Shown here: one piece after another, positions 45,547 to 55,152 of the stretch
How the letters are laid out: each line of letters opens with the position of its first letter
Position numbering within the stretch: position 1 is the stretch's first letter
Assembly: GCF_040151475.1 (NCBI RefSeq)
Contig: NZ_JBDKWG010000138.1
Coordinates: forward strand, 62,001 to 126,000
DNA length: 64,000 bases
DNA from: CAXBNB01 sp040151475
GTDB lineage: Bacteria; Bacteroidota; Bacteroidia; Cytophagales; Cyclobacteriaceae
Reading direction: 5' to 3'
The notes under the pieces: model-generated
The model's input: only the letters and a program-made list of their open reading frames with translations
Databases searched by the model: none
What the model was told of the DNA's origin: nothing
Translations under genes and position numbers: made by a program

Positions 45547-48500
45547 ATGAAATTTAGACGATTACTCCTATTTAAAAAAGTTGTAATGTACTCATTCTAC
45601 GGTTTATCCCTTCAGTTTCTTCTTTATGGGCTGCTTTTGGCAGCTGGTGAAAGCAATGCACAAAAAGCTACAAGTGTAAAAGAAGTAAATGTAAGTATTG
45701 ATTTTTCTGACGATAATCTGATTACCGTATTTGAAAAAATAGAAAAGCTTTCAGATTACAACTTTGTATTCGATAAAAAAGACCTTGACAAAAGAGTCAG
45801 GGTGAATGGCAACTATAAAGAAGATGCTTTGTACAATGTGTTAATGGATATTTCTAAAAAATCCGGCCTCACATTCAAACAGGTCAATAAGAATATCAAT
45901 GTACAGAAACAAAACAACCATTTTTCACTTGCAAAAGAGGAGGAGCTGATTCAAGTCCTTACAGATATTGAGGTGTCAGGAAAAATCACAGATGAAAACG
46001 GAGATGGACTGCCTGGAGCATCTATAGTTATTAAGGGCACTGCTCAGGGAACTACGAGTGACATAGATGGTAATTTTAAAGTGACTACTTCGGATGAATC
46101 CATACTTACCATTTCCTTTGTTGGGTACATTACTCAGGAGGTAATTGTTGGAGGCAGAAGTACCATCGATACTCAATTGGTATTGGATGCAGAACAGTTG
46201 GAGGAGATTGTTGTCGTAGGCTATGGTGTTGTGAAAAAGAGTGATCTGACAGGGTCTGTGGGACAAGTGAAATCCAAAGAGATTAATTCTTATCCGGCAA
46301 GTTCTATGATGCAGGCAATGGCAGGTAGAGTGGCAGGAGTGCAGGTGATTCAATCTACTGGTGCTCCTGGTGCTGGTGTCAGCGTAAGAATCAGAGGAAC
46401 CAATTCCATACAAGGAGGCAATGAGCCATTGTACGTGGTTGATGGATTTCCATATTCCGGAAACCCAACGAATATTAATAACTCTGATATTGAAAGTATT
46501 GAAATATTAAAAGATGCATCCGCAACGGCAATTTATGGCTCTCGTGGAGCCAATGGTGTGGTATTAGTTACGACCAAAAGAGGCAAAGCCGGAATAACAA
46601 AAGTAGATATTGAGTCCAGCTATAGTGTACAAACTCTAAGGTCAAAATTAGATTTGATGAATGGAGAAGAATATGCTACCGTAGCAAATCTTCAGGCCGA
46701 AAATGATAATGTAGCACCATATTTTACCCAACAGGAAATAGATGCTTTTGGCGAAGGTTTTGATTGGCAGGATTTGGTTTTCCAAAAAGCACCAATTAAA
46801 TCCTCTTCGATCAATATAAATGGAGGCAGTGAAAGTACTCAGTATTCTATAGGAGGTAGTGTTTTTGGTCAGGAAGGCATCATAAAGGGAAGCGATTACA
46901 ACAGGTATTCACTCAGCACCAATTTCAATCATAAAATAAGCAAAAAAATTAGCTTACAGTTGTCCAATTCTTTATCATACCTGAATACAAAGAGAAAAGA
47001 CAGTGGTGGTGGATCCAGAGGAAACTCACTTATAGGTGCTGCTATTGCAGCTGCTCCTATTTCCAAACCATACAATGAAGACGGCTCATATACTGTTTTG
47101 GGAAATGCATATCCCTTTGTTCCTGTTGATGTCTTAAATCCATTGAATTTTATCAACGAACAGCAACGAGAAGTTAAAGCCAATGTAGTGCTCACCAATG
47201 CTTCTCTTTTCTACAAAATCACTCCCGATTTGACCCTAAAGGTATCTGGAGGTATTGAAAACAGAGATGATCGTACTGATGCTTATACTACTCGTAATTT
47301 TCACAACTCTTCCGGATCAGCTAGTGTGAGCACAAGTCAATTCAGAAGTTTGTTAAGTGAGAATACCCTAAGCTACAGCAAAACCCTCAACGAAAAACAT
47401 CAAATTTCTGTAGTAGCAGGATTTACATATCAGGACTTTGTATCCACATCACTTGCAGCCAGTGGAACAGGTTTCTTGAGTGATGTATTTCAATCACATA
47501 GCCTGGAGTCGTCTGAAACACCGGGAATTCCATCAACAGGATATTCAAAATCCGTATTGAGCTCGTATTTGGGGCGGGTAAATTATGCCTTCAACAACAA
47601 GTACCTAATGACTTTGAGCTTCCGTACCGATGGTTCATCGAGATATAGCAAAGACAACAAATGGGGGTATTTTCCATCGGCTGCTCTGGCTTGGAGACTT
47701 GGTGATGAGGAATTCATGAAGGGCATAAACCTTATTTCTGATTTAAAAATCCGTACAAGCTGGGGACGAACAGGTAGTCAGGCAATCAGCCCTTATACCA
47801 CGCTAAACCTGCTGTCTTCCGGCCTTACAGTTCTCAATGACCAACTATACAACACCTTCGCTCCAGGCACCAGATTGCCAGGGGATCTTCGATGGGAAAC
47901 AACAGAACAATTCGACTTTGGATTTGATTTAAGCTTGTTGGAGAATAGGATTTTCATTACCGCAGATTATTATATTAAGAATACCAGTGATCTGCTCAAC
48001 ACGGTACTACTCCCTAGTTCATTAGGTTATACTTCTACCATTCAAAATATAGGTTCTGTACAAAACAAAGGGGTTGAGCTGGGTGTTACTGCGAAAATTC
48101 TGACAGGTGATTTTAACTGGGAACTGTATTCCAACATTTCGATCAACAGAAACAAGGTAACCAAACTGCATAATGGAGAAGACATCTTTACTTCAAGTGT
48201 ATCTGTTCTGGCTATCAATGATAGGGTTCAGATTCTCAAAGAAGGATATCCGATAGGACAGTTTTGGGGTTTTAAGGAAGATGGATATGATGACGAAGGG
48301 TATATTAAAATAGTAGATACAAATGAAGATGAAATTATCAACTCTGATGACAAAACTTTTATTGGAGATGCTAATCCTGACTTTATTTATGGATTCAATT
48401 CAAATATGTCTTATAAAAACTTTGAACTTTCATTGTTCATTCAAGGTTCTCAAGGCAATGACATTTTCAATGCCAGTTTGATTCCTTTGACGAATGATTT

Positions 48501-48858
48501 TGGTCAGGGCTTAAATGCACCAAGAGGAGTGTTCCTGGATCATTGGACTCCACAAAACACGAATGCCAGGTATCCTCTGATTAGCAGGAATACGGATGCC
48601 TATGCATCAGACCGATGGATTGAGGACGGTTCTTATTTACGTTTGAGGAACATCGAATTGGCCTATACCCTTCCAATTGAAAGCAATTGGCTAAGAAAGG
48701 CTCAATTTTATTTGAGTGGACAAAATTTGTTGACTCTTACCAAGTATTCCTGGTGGGATCCTGAAGTTAATTCGAGAGGAGCAAGCCAGCCGGGGATTGA
48801 TCATTTTACTTACCCTATTCCAAAAACGTTGACCATCGGAGTTAGGGTTGGATTGTAG
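45547..48858 (+). CDS. SusC/RagA family TonB-linked outer-membrane transporter
   Basis: From ATG 45547 the protein has 1103 residues; a start at 45424 would add 41 residues ahead of the signal sequence (MKFRRLLLFKKVVMYSFYG) and is unlikely. A secretin/TonB N-terminal (STN) domain (about 45-115), a carboxypeptidase-regulatory-like domain (about 140-215), the plug and a long C-terminal barrel follow. The SusC signatures EEIVVVGYGVVKKSDLTGSV and EPLYVVDGFP are present. It imports a bulky nutrient in partnership with SusD. The STN domain and the FecR upstream suggest sigma/anti-sigma signalling. The substrate is unknown; no glycoside hydrolase is nearby. Confidence 0.95.
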   Translation: MKFRRLLLFKKVVMYSFYGLSLQFLLYGLLLAAGESNAQKATSVKEVNVSIDFSDDNLITVFEKIEKLSDYNFVFDKKDLDKRVRVNGNYKEDALYNVLMDISKKSGLTFKQVNKNINVQKQNNHFSLAKEEELIQVLTDIEVSGKITDENGDGLPGASIVIKGTAQGTTSDIDGNFKVTTSDESILTISFVGYITQEVIVGGRSTIDTQLVLDAEQLEEIVVVGYGVVKKSDLTGSVGQVKSKEINSYPASSMMQAMAGRVAGVQVIQSTGAPGAGVSVRIRGTNSIQGGNEPLYVVDGFPYSGNPTNINNSDIESIEILKDASATAIYGSRGANGVVLVTTKRGKAGITKVDIESSYSVQTLRSKLDLMNGEEYATVANLQAENDNVAPYFTQQEIDAFGEGFDWQDLVFQKAPIKSSSININGGSESTQYSIGGSVFGQEGIIKGSDYNRYSLSTNFNHKISKKISLQLSNSLSYLNTKRKDSGGGSRGNSLIGAAIAAAPISKPYNEDGSYTVLGNAYPFVPVDVLNPLNFINEQQREVKANVVLTNASLFYKITPDLTLKVSGGIENRDDRTDAYTTRNFHNSSGSASVSTSQFRSLLSENTLSYSKTLNEKHQISVVAGFTYQDFVSTSLAASGTGFLSDVFQSHSLESSETPGIPSTGYSKSVLSSYLGRVNYAFNNKYLMTLSFRTDGSSRYSKDNKWGYFPSAALAWRLGDEEFMKGINLISDLKIRTSWGRTGSQAISPYTTLNLLSSGLTVLNDQLYNTFAPGTRLPGDLRWETTEQFDFGFDLSLLENRIFITADYYIKNTSDLLNTVLLPSSLGYTSTIQNIGSVQNKGVELGVTAKILTGDFNWELYSNISINRNKVTKLHNGEDIFTSSVSVLAINDRVQILKEGYPIGQFWGFKEDGYDDEGYIKIVDTNEDEIINSDDKTFIGDANPDFIYGFNSNMSYKNFELSLFIQGSQGNDIFNASLIPLTNDFGQGLNAPRGVFLDHWTPQNTNARYPLISRNTDAYASDRWIEDGSYLRLRNIELAYTLPIESNWLRKAQFYLSGQNLLTLTKYSWWDPEVNSRGASQPGIDHFTYPIPKTLTIGVRVGL

Positions 48859-48900
48859 TAAATGGTGATTTTAACATCAGATCAACTAAAAACAAATGAC

Positions 48901-50382
48901 ATGAAAAATATTAAAACAATAAATAAATACTTTTATAGCCCACTTAGAACCAAAATTCTCAGTATTCTGAGTCTGGTTATGGTTGCTTTGTGCATCTCAT
49001 GCGAAGACATGCTGGAAGAAGAACCTAAGGCAGTAGCGGCAGAATTGTTCTATAATACAGCAGAAGAATTAGAAGCCGGAGTAAATGCAATTTACTCTCC
49101 AATGCGAGGAGGCAGAGCAGAATTTATTGCAGTATTAGATGCCCACACCGACTGGGGTTATGGCAGAGGAAGCCGTGCCAATTACAACAGTTTTTCAGGG
49201 TTTAACTCTGGCAATATCAATGTTGCAGCAGGAAGGTGGAACGAGTTTTATTTAAGCATAAGAAATGCCAACTTTATTATTAAAAATGCGCCGGAAGCTT
49301 CTTCAGTAGCACAAACAGACATAGATAAGATTGTAGGGGAAGCTAAATTTTTGAGGGGAATGGCTTATTTTGATTTGGTAAGGGGCTGGGACGGAGTACC
49401 TCTGAGAACAGAGCTAAACATGAACGATATTGATGCCAAAAAGAGTACGTCTGCAGAAGTGTATGATTTTGTCATAAGTGATTTGCTCGAAGCAGAAAAG
49501 CACCTTCCTGAGGATCCAAAAGACATAGGAAGACCAACAGTGTATGCAGCCAAAATGCTTTTGGCAGATGTTTATTTAAACCTTGGGATGTATGCTGAAG
49601 CTCGTGATAAAGCTGATGAAGTTATCAAATCCAATAAATTTAATTTGGTGCCAACTTCGGATATTGAGGATATACAAAACAATCTTTTTGGCCCTGAATT
49701 GCTTACTTCTTCTGAAGAAATTTTCTCTTTCAAATACACCCGTCAGCCAGGCTTTGGCAACTGGATACTTTTTGTATTAAACCATCCAAGTACTGGACTA
49801 TTTAATTTTGGAGGAGCTTATGCACATTATAGTGATGCCAGTAATAAGTTCTATGAAACATGGGACGATGATGACCTTCGCAAATCACTTTGGGATCAGA
49901 TCAGCTTTGGCTTGGGAGCAACTACATTGGTTTCAAAAAAATATATAGATAACCAGGCTGCAGACAGAACAGGAGCAGGGAATGATCTCCCAATATACCG
50001 TTATGCAGAAGCACTATTAATATATGCAGAAGCGGCTACCAGAGCCTCAAACAACTTGACTACTGAAGCCATGGAGGTACTTAACAAAGTACATAGACGA
50101 AGTTTTGGTTACGATCCTGAAGTTCCTTCTGTTGTAGATTTCAATACCGCCGATTATGATGCCAGTTCTTTTGTCGATCTTGTGCTGCAAGAAAGGGCGT
50201 ATGAATTTATTTTTGAAGGTAAAAGGTGGTTTGACCTCAAAAGAACCGGTAAAGCAGCTGCAACTATTCTGGATGTTAAAGGGATTAATATTGAAGAAAA
50301 GCACTATTTATGGCCAATTCCTACGGTGGAGTTGGAATTGAATGGAGCCATGAGACCCGAGGATCAAAACCCTGGTTATTAA
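48901..50382 (+). CDS. SusD/RagB family nutrient-binding lipoprotein
   Basis: The 493-residue protein (ATG 48901) has a lipoprotein signal ending ALCISCEDM, so Cys becomes the lipid anchor. Features of the SusD fold are visible: EEPKAVAAELFYNTAEELEA, KFLRGMAYFDLVRGWDGVPL (helical repeat), YRYAEALLIYAEAATRAS and the final ERAYEFIFEGKRWFDLKRTG. It caps the SusC channel and binds the substrate. A start at 48862 would add residues before the signal peptide and is rejected. A strong hairpin lies just after its stop. Confidence 0.95.
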   Translation: MKNIKTINKYFYSPLRTKILSILSLVMVALCISCEDMLEEEPKAVAAELFYNTAEELEAGVNAIYSPMRGGRAEFIAVLDAHTDWGYGRGSRANYNSFSGFNSGNINVAAGRWNEFYLSIRNANFIIKNAPEASSVAQTDIDKIVGEAKFLRGMAYFDLVRGWDGVPLRTELNMNDIDAKKSTSAEVYDFVISDLLEAEKHLPEDPKDIGRPTVYAAKMLLADVYLNLGMYAEARDKADEVIKSNKFNLVPTSDIEDIQNNLFGPELLTSSEEIFSFKYTRQPGFGNWILFVLNHPSTGLFNFGGAYAHYSDASNKFYETWDDDDLRKSLWDQISFGLGATTLVSKKYIDNQAADRTGAGNDLPIYRYAEALLIYAEAATRASNNLTTEAMEVLNKVHRRSFGYDPEVPSVVDFNTADYDASSFVDLVLQERAYEFIFEGKRWFDLKRTGKAAATILDVKGINIEEKHYLWPIPTVELELNGAMRPEDQNPGY

Positions 50383-50400
50383 AAACAAAATAATAAGTCA

Positions 50401-50442
50401 AGAACCTATCGTCCAAAGCTCAAGACGATAGGTTCTTTTTTT
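50401..50442 (+). terminator. Terminator after susD
   Basis: A perfect 13-bp stem (AGAACCTATCGTC with GACGATAGGTTCT, 10-base loop) is followed by a T-run to 50442. The next gene starts only 13 bp later on the same strand, so it may act as a partial (read-through) terminator that lowers expression of the flavoprotein genes relative to susCD. Confidence 0.9.
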
Positions 50443-50454
50443 GATAGAAAAAGA

Positions 50455-51819
50455 ATGGAAAAGATAGAAAGAAGAAAGATGATCAAATCGTTGGGAGCAT
50501 TATCTCTTGGCATTGCAACTCCTTCGTTTTCAAAAGCGGAGAAATTAGTTGCTCCCTACGAAATCAAAAGGAACGGACTGGTTACTGATATTTTGGTAGT
50601 AGGTGGTGGAACCGCCGGAACGATAGCAGCCATTCAGTCGGGTAGAGCTGGTGCTCAAACCATTCTCATCGAAAGTGGAAGTCAACTTGGTGGAACCACC
50701 ACAACTGGTGGTGTTGCATTTCCCGGAATATTCCATGCCTGGGGCAAACAGATCATAGGTGGAATCGGCTGGGAACTGGTAATGGATTGTGTTCAACTCA
50801 ATGGAGATAAATTACCAAATTTTTCTATTTTACCTGATCGGCACTGGAAACATCAGGTGACGGTAAATGCCCCTTTGTACACTCTACTGGCTGAAGAAAA
50901 ATGCCTGGAAGCTGGTGTCAATATCCGGTATTATGAAACGCCAACATCCATTGAGTTTAAAAAAGGAAAGTGGATCGTAGAAACCGTTGGAAAAGGGACT
51001 TCAACTCAAATCACTTGTAATCAAATAATAGATTGTACGGGCAATGCTTTGATTGCCTCAATGGCGGGTTTTGATGTGCTAAGAGAAGCGGACACTCAGC
51101 CAGGTTCACTTATCTTTCGAATAGGTGGGTATGACTATGACTCTCTTGATTTAACAAAAATTCCAAAACAATACCACGGTGTGCTTAGGCAAAACATGCT
51201 TGTAAACCAAACCAGAACAAGTAGGGAACATACATTTGTCCCCTACGGATACGTATATGTACCGGGTGCAGATTCTACTACATCTGAATTCCATACCGCA
51301 GCAAATCATCAGGGAAGAGCTACTTTTCTAGAATTGGTGCGTACCCTACGGACTTTTCCTGGATGTGAAAATGTAAGAATACTGGATTTAAAAACCGAAA
51401 CGGCTGTAAGGGAAACCTATCGTATTGATGGTGTTTATAAAATGACACATCTGGATTATGTGGAAGGGAAAGTCTTTGAAGACTCTATATCTCATTCCTT
51501 CTACCCTATAGACCTTCATCGAGAGGGAAAATCCATCTATCAGGAATTTCTAAAACCTGATGTGGTGGCAAGCATCCCATTAAGAGCCCTTATACCTAAA
51601 AACAGCAAAAACTTTCTTGTGGCTGGCCGTTGTGTAAGTAGCGACAGGTTGTCCAATTCCGCATTGCGGGTACAGGCATCCTGCATGGGAATGGGGCAAG
51701 CAGCAGCGGTAGCAGCGGTTTTAGCAAGTAAAAATGGAACCACTCCTGCTGAAGTTCCTATTGAGGATGTCAAAAAAATGCTCAAAGAACATGGAGCGAT
51801 TGTTCCTGATCAGGCTTAA
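50455..51819 (+). CDS. Exported FAD-dependent oxidoreductase, FAD_oxidored type
   Basis: The 454-residue protein starts with a twin-arginine-like signal (MEKIERRKMIKSLGALSLGI), so it is probably exported folded with its flavin. The FAD motif is DILVVGGGTAGTIAA, followed by the acidic end ILIESG and LGGTTTTGGVAFPG. The C-terminal block is NFLVAGRCVSSDRL then QASCMGMGQAAAVAAVLA. This is the FAD_oxidored family; substrate unknown. It lies downstream of susD and ends 6 bp before the next frame. Confidence 0.85.
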   Translation: MEKIERRKMIKSLGALSLGIATPSFSKAEKLVAPYEIKRNGLVTDILVVGGGTAGTIAAIQSGRAGAQTILIESGSQLGGTTTTGGVAFPGIFHAWGKQIIGGIGWELVMDCVQLNGDKLPNFSILPDRHWKHQVTVNAPLYTLLAEEKCLEAGVNIRYYETPTSIEFKKGKWIVETVGKGTSTQITCNQIIDCTGNALIASMAGFDVLREADTQPGSLIFRIGGYDYDSLDLTKIPKQYHGVLRQNMLVNQTRTSREHTFVPYGYVYVPGADSTTSEFHTAANHQGRATFLELVRTLRTFPGCENVRILDLKTETAVRETYRIDGVYKMTHLDYVEGKVFEDSISHSFYPIDLHREGKSIYQEFLKPDVVASIPLRALIPKNSKNFLVAGRCVSSDRLSNSALRVQASCMGMGQAAAVAAVLASKNGTTPAEVPIEDVKKMLKEHGAIVPDQA

Positions 51820-51825
51820 ATATTA

Positions 51826-52974
51826 TTGAAGTTGCTTAAAATCAATCATTTTTTTATTTCAGGGAGTCTCATTTTAGTGCTTGTCATTTTGAGTGCTTTT
51901 TTGGAAGAAAAAAAAATAAAATACACACAAAATCCTACAATCAGTTATGACGGAAAGGCTCAAACTATTGTTACCGCTTATAAAGATACTTTAAACAATG
52001 ATTCCCTTTATTTAGTCAGAACAGAACAGAATATTCCGTTAAATTATTTCAAAAAAATAATCACAGAGGTTTGTTTTGACAATGAATGTCGCCTGTTGGA
52101 TATTACAGTTTTTTGGAACATAACAGGACGGTATTTGGGCTTTGAATTGGTCAATAACGAATTTTTAAGTAAGCACGACCATGAGCCATTTGTTGCGAGT
52201 GAATATGAAAGATTGAATGAATTACTTGCTGATCCCACTTTACCGTTAGGTGATACTTCTTTTGAAAAACTGATAGAACTCCCAGAAAACGAAGATGATT
52301 CGGTAGATGGAGTTTCAGGTGCTACATCTGTAGAAGTCTCAAAAATGGTAGTCAAGGGAGCTGCCTATACTACTTACACATTATGGAATATTGTACATGG
52401 TTCAACAAAGGATTTGATCTCTAATCTCACTGAAAAACAGTTAACACCTGATTTGATTCACTTGATTTTAAAAAGTGGGGATGTTAGTGATAAAGTTTGG
52501 GCTTTGAATAGAATAGATCAATTCACGGTTTTAAACTCAAAGTTGGCAACCTCACTTTTAGATATTATTGCTTCAAAAGACTTTTTTCTGTCCTATTCAG
52601 CACTCAACGCCATTAAAACATCGCATCTCAATTCTGATACTTTACAAGATGCGCTGTTTTCAATTTACCCGGAAGCTGACCACAGTATCAAAAATATGAT
52701 TGTTAAGAAGCTGATGGAAGCACCTTATTTGAATTCGGAGGTTGTAGATTCATCGAGAAAATTGTTGATTAATTTGAATGGACAACAATTAAACAGTTTC
52801 TTAAAATTATATACAAAGTTCAAAGTAAATGATTTGCAAACGTGTTTGAGTATATCAGAGATTTTACAAAACGATAATAGATTCATTGCCCGGCAAGCAT
52901 ATAACTTTTTAAGATCATCTCATGTCACAGATCAGAGGATACAGGATAGAATCATTAAGTACTATCCAAAATAA
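51826..52974 (+). CDS. Putative FMN-binding protein with helical repeats
   Basis: The 382-residue frame starts with TTG 6 bp after the oxidoreductase stop; no ATG is near. An N-terminal hydrophobic segment (about 8-26) suggests a signal anchor. The middle (about 70-190) holds VDGVSGATSVEVSKMVVKGA, in which Ser164-Gly165-Ala166-Thr167 is the SGAT motif where ApbE links FMN in NqrC/RnfG-type domains. The rest (about 200-382) looks like HEAT-type helical repeats. I infer an envelope electron carrier working with the FAD enzyme, but no ApbE gene is here and the FMN-binding match is partial. Confidence 0.55.
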   Translation: MKLLKINHFFISGSLILVLVILSAFLEEKKIKYTQNPTISYDGKAQTIVTAYKDTLNNDSLYLVRTEQNIPLNYFKKIITEVCFDNECRLLDITVFWNITGRYLGFELVNNEFLSKHDHEPFVASEYERLNELLADPTLPLGDTSFEKLIELPENEDDSVDGVSGATSVEVSKMVVKGAAYTTYTLWNIVHGSTKDLISNLTEKQLTPDLIHLILKSGDVSDKVWALNRIDQFTVLNSKLATSLLDIIASKDFFLSYSALNAIKTSHLNSDTLQDALFSIYPEADHSIKNMIVKKLMEAPYLNSEVVDSSRKLLINLNGQQLNSFLKLYTKFKVNDLQTCLSISEILQNDNRFIARQAYNFLRSSHVTDQRIQDRIIKYYPK

Positions 52975-53022
52975 TTTGTATCTAGATTAGACATTATCAC
53001 GGTGATTGATTAAGGGGGAAAT

Positions 53023-53917
53023 TTGGTTGGCATAAGTTTGTTTTGTGCTGCTGTGAAACAAGATAAAAACCGACCTAGGCCAACCGAGGGTAAACTTAGG
53101 TCACTGCTTAGTTTAAATCAAATAGAATATGATAATTTGTTTTCCGTTTTTGATCCTTTGATCACAAAGAAGTTATCGATTTGTACATTGAAAGGTCAGA
53201 TGCGGCTATTTCCTCTTGAAGAGGAATCATCGCTGAGTAGCTTGTATGGGAGTAAGTCAAAACTGGATTTCATTCTGATGTACTTAAAAGAAAACCCCAA
53301 CCAGTATTACCATGGAGAGATGTTTGATATGAGCCAGAGCAAAGTCAGTGAATGGGTCAGCTATTTATTACCTGTTCTGGAAGCATCTTTGGCCAAAATG
53401 AAGGTAATGCCTCAAAGTGGTTATTGTTACCGGCAGAGAGATAAAGAGGTGGATTACTTATTGGTAGATGTAACCGAAAGGCAGGTTGTCAGAGACGTTG
53501 ATCCTGATAATCAGAAGGAGTTTTACAGTGGAAAGAAGAAATTACATACGATGAAAAACCTGGCAATTACTGACCAGGATGGCTATATTGAGTTTATCAG
53601 TGAGTCTTATATGGGGTCAGTACACGATAAAGTGATTTGGGATCAAATCGAGATCAAAATGAAGGATCATAACCTATTGGCAGACTTAGGTTTTGCAGGG
53701 ATAGAAAAGAATTGTCCAAATGCAATCTTGCCATTTAAGAAGCCTCACAACAAAGAGTTAACCCAATTACAAAAGCAGGTTAATAAAGCCATTGGATCAG
53801 CAAGAATAAGGGTGGAGCATGCTTTTAGCGGGGTGAAAAGGCTCAAGATCATTCGAAATAAAATCAGGCTCAAAACTTATCAGGTCAGGGATCGGGTATT
53901 CAAAATTGCTGCTGCTC
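53023..53917 (+). pseudogene. IS5-family transposase (DDE_Tnp_4), 5' part
   Basis: The first 298 codons of the transposase are intact. An N-terminal helix-turn-helix lies near residues 85-120 and the DDE core reads YLLVDVTERQVV, NLLADLGFAGIEK and RVEHAFSGVKRLKII. The start is TTG 53023 by length, though a GTG at 53062 is possible. The frame reads into the IS3 end and hits a stop at 53920. The original C-terminus continues at 55153. Whether the truncated protein is active is doubtful, because the last ~15 residues are lost. Confidence 0.85.
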
Positions 53918-53966
53918 TATAGTACTCCCCAATCATAGGACCACAAACTGTGGTTGTTAAGCTTTA

Positions 53967-54788
53967 TTAAGCAGCATTTTCATACTTAATATTTGGAGCA
54001 ATCCTTCCAATTCCTTGGTGTCTCCTGTTGTTGTATTTGACCATAAAAGTATCAATTCCTTGATACAATCCTAGTCCATCATTTGCTGGGTTCAAATAAA
54101 TATATCTCTGTTTGAGGGTTCGCCAGAACCGTTCAATAAAAACATTATCAATAGCCCTACCTTTTCCATCCATACTGATTTTTATGTGGTTTTCTTTGAG
54201 CAGCGTTATCCATTCTTTACTAGTAAACTGAGAACCTTGATCGGAATTAATGATTTCAGGTTTACCATACCCTTCAATGGCTTTAGAGACCACTTCCAAG
54301 CAGCAGTCATTGGATAAAGAATTGCTCAGCCCCCAAGAAAGAATCTTACGGCTATATACGTCAATGATAGCTGTCAGGTACATGAATCCTTTTTTCATAG
54401 GGATATAAGTGATGTCTATTGCCCAAACCTGGTTAGGCCTTATTATTGATAGCCCTCTCAATAAATAGGGATGGATGTATTGAGACTCTCCTAATTGTGA
54501 TAGATGCTTCTTTGGATAAATGGCCATATAACCCATTAACCGCATCAAACGACGGATCCTTTTGTGATTAATGTCAATGCCTTGATCCTTGAACAAATCC
54601 ACCATGGTAATCACTCCAATGGTTGGGTCATCCAGTATCCACTCATCCATTTGACGCATCAGGTAGAGGTTAAAATCGCTCTCAGCCTGAACTTGGTGAT
54701 AGATACCACTGCGGTGGACATTAAACAAATCACATTGCCTTCTGATGGAAACTTGAGGATGCTTTCGGTCAATTAATGAACGGCGCAT
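53967..54788 (-). CDS. IS3-family transposase OrfB (rve integrase core)
   Basis: From ATG 54788 the product has 273 residues. It holds an HTH_21-like region near the start (HPQVSIRRQCDLFNVHRSGI) and the integrase DDE core: VWAIDITYIPMKKGFMYLT, IINSDQGSQFTSKEW and DNVFIERFWRTLKQ, ending in the usual RRHQGIGRIAP. It is normally made as an OrfAB fusion through a -1 frameshift (A8G at 54814-54821). The ATG overlaps the orfA stop (TGATG). Confidence 0.93.
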   Translation of the reverse strand: MRRSLIDRKHPQVSIRRQCDLFNVHRSGIYHQVQAESDFNLYLMRQMDEWILDDPTIGVITMVDLFKDQGIDINHKRIRRLMRLMGYMAIYPKKHLSQLGESQYIHPYLLRGLSIIRPNQVWAIDITYIPMKKGFMYLTAIIDVYSRKILSWGLSNSLSNDCCLEVVSKAIEGYGKPEIINSDQGSQFTSKEWITLLKENHIKISMDGKGRAIDNVFIERFWRTLKQRYIYLNPANDGLGLYQGIDTFMVKYNNRRHQGIGRIAPNIKYENAA

Positions 54789-55081
54789 CACAACAGACCG
54801 GTTTTCTTCAAGCTTTTTTTTAGAAAATCCCGCTCGATTTCCAATCGGCCGATTTTCGAATAAAGCTGATCTACATCCACCTGCTCTGCATCTTCTTTAC
54901 TGCCTGACACCTGAAAGGCGGCAGAGGCATTTTCGATAAAATCCTTCTTCCACTTTGCTATCTGAGTGGGGTGAATCTCGAATTTTAATGCCAAATCAGG
55001 AAGCGATTGCCGCTCTTTAAGTGCCTCAATGGCTACTTTGGCTTTGAATTCGCTGCTGAATTTCCTTCTCGTCTTTTTCAT
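54788..55081 (-). CDS. IS3-family OrfA (HTH DNA-binding protein)
   Basis: The 97-residue protein (MKKTRRKFSSEFKAKVAIEA) has the Tnp_1 helix-turn-helix (LALKFEIHPTQIAKWKKDF) and a leucine-zipper-like tail (LYSKIGRLEIERDFLKKSL). It recognises the IS ends. A run of eight A's before the end of the frame is a slippery site. Confidence 0.93.
   Translation of the reverse strand: MKKTRRKFSSEFKAKVAIEALKERQSLPDLALKFEIHPTQIAKWKKDFIENASAAFQVSGSKEDAEQVDVDQLYSKIGRLEIERDFLKKSLKKTGLL
54813..54821 (-). other. Predicted -1 frameshift site of the IS3 orfA/orfB pair
   Basis: The minus strand reads A8 then G within the last codons of orfA. A -1 slip continues as KKLEENRSVVMRRSLIDRKH, joining OrfA to OrfB in a typical IS3 fusion sequence. 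Confidence 0.7.
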
Positions 55082-55152
55082 AATACTCTACTAAGTTAAT
55101 TGTTAAAAATAAACCTTAGCGAGTGGCCCTATTTTAAGGGAGTATTATACTC

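Larger units (their letters stand above)
53918..55149 (-). mobile_element. IS3-family insertion sequence, 1232 bp
   Basis: Imperfect inverted repeats of about 27 bp bound the element: TATAGTACTCCC at 53918 and, on the other strand, TATAATACTCCC ending at 55149, each followed further in by ATAGGxCCAC. A 3-bp direct repeat CTC flanks it (53915-53917 and 55150-55152), typical of IS3. It carries orfA and orfB on the minus strand. Both frames look intact, so it may be active. It also has a short palindrome (ACCACA/TGTGGT, 53940-53954) at the left end. Confidence 0.9.
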
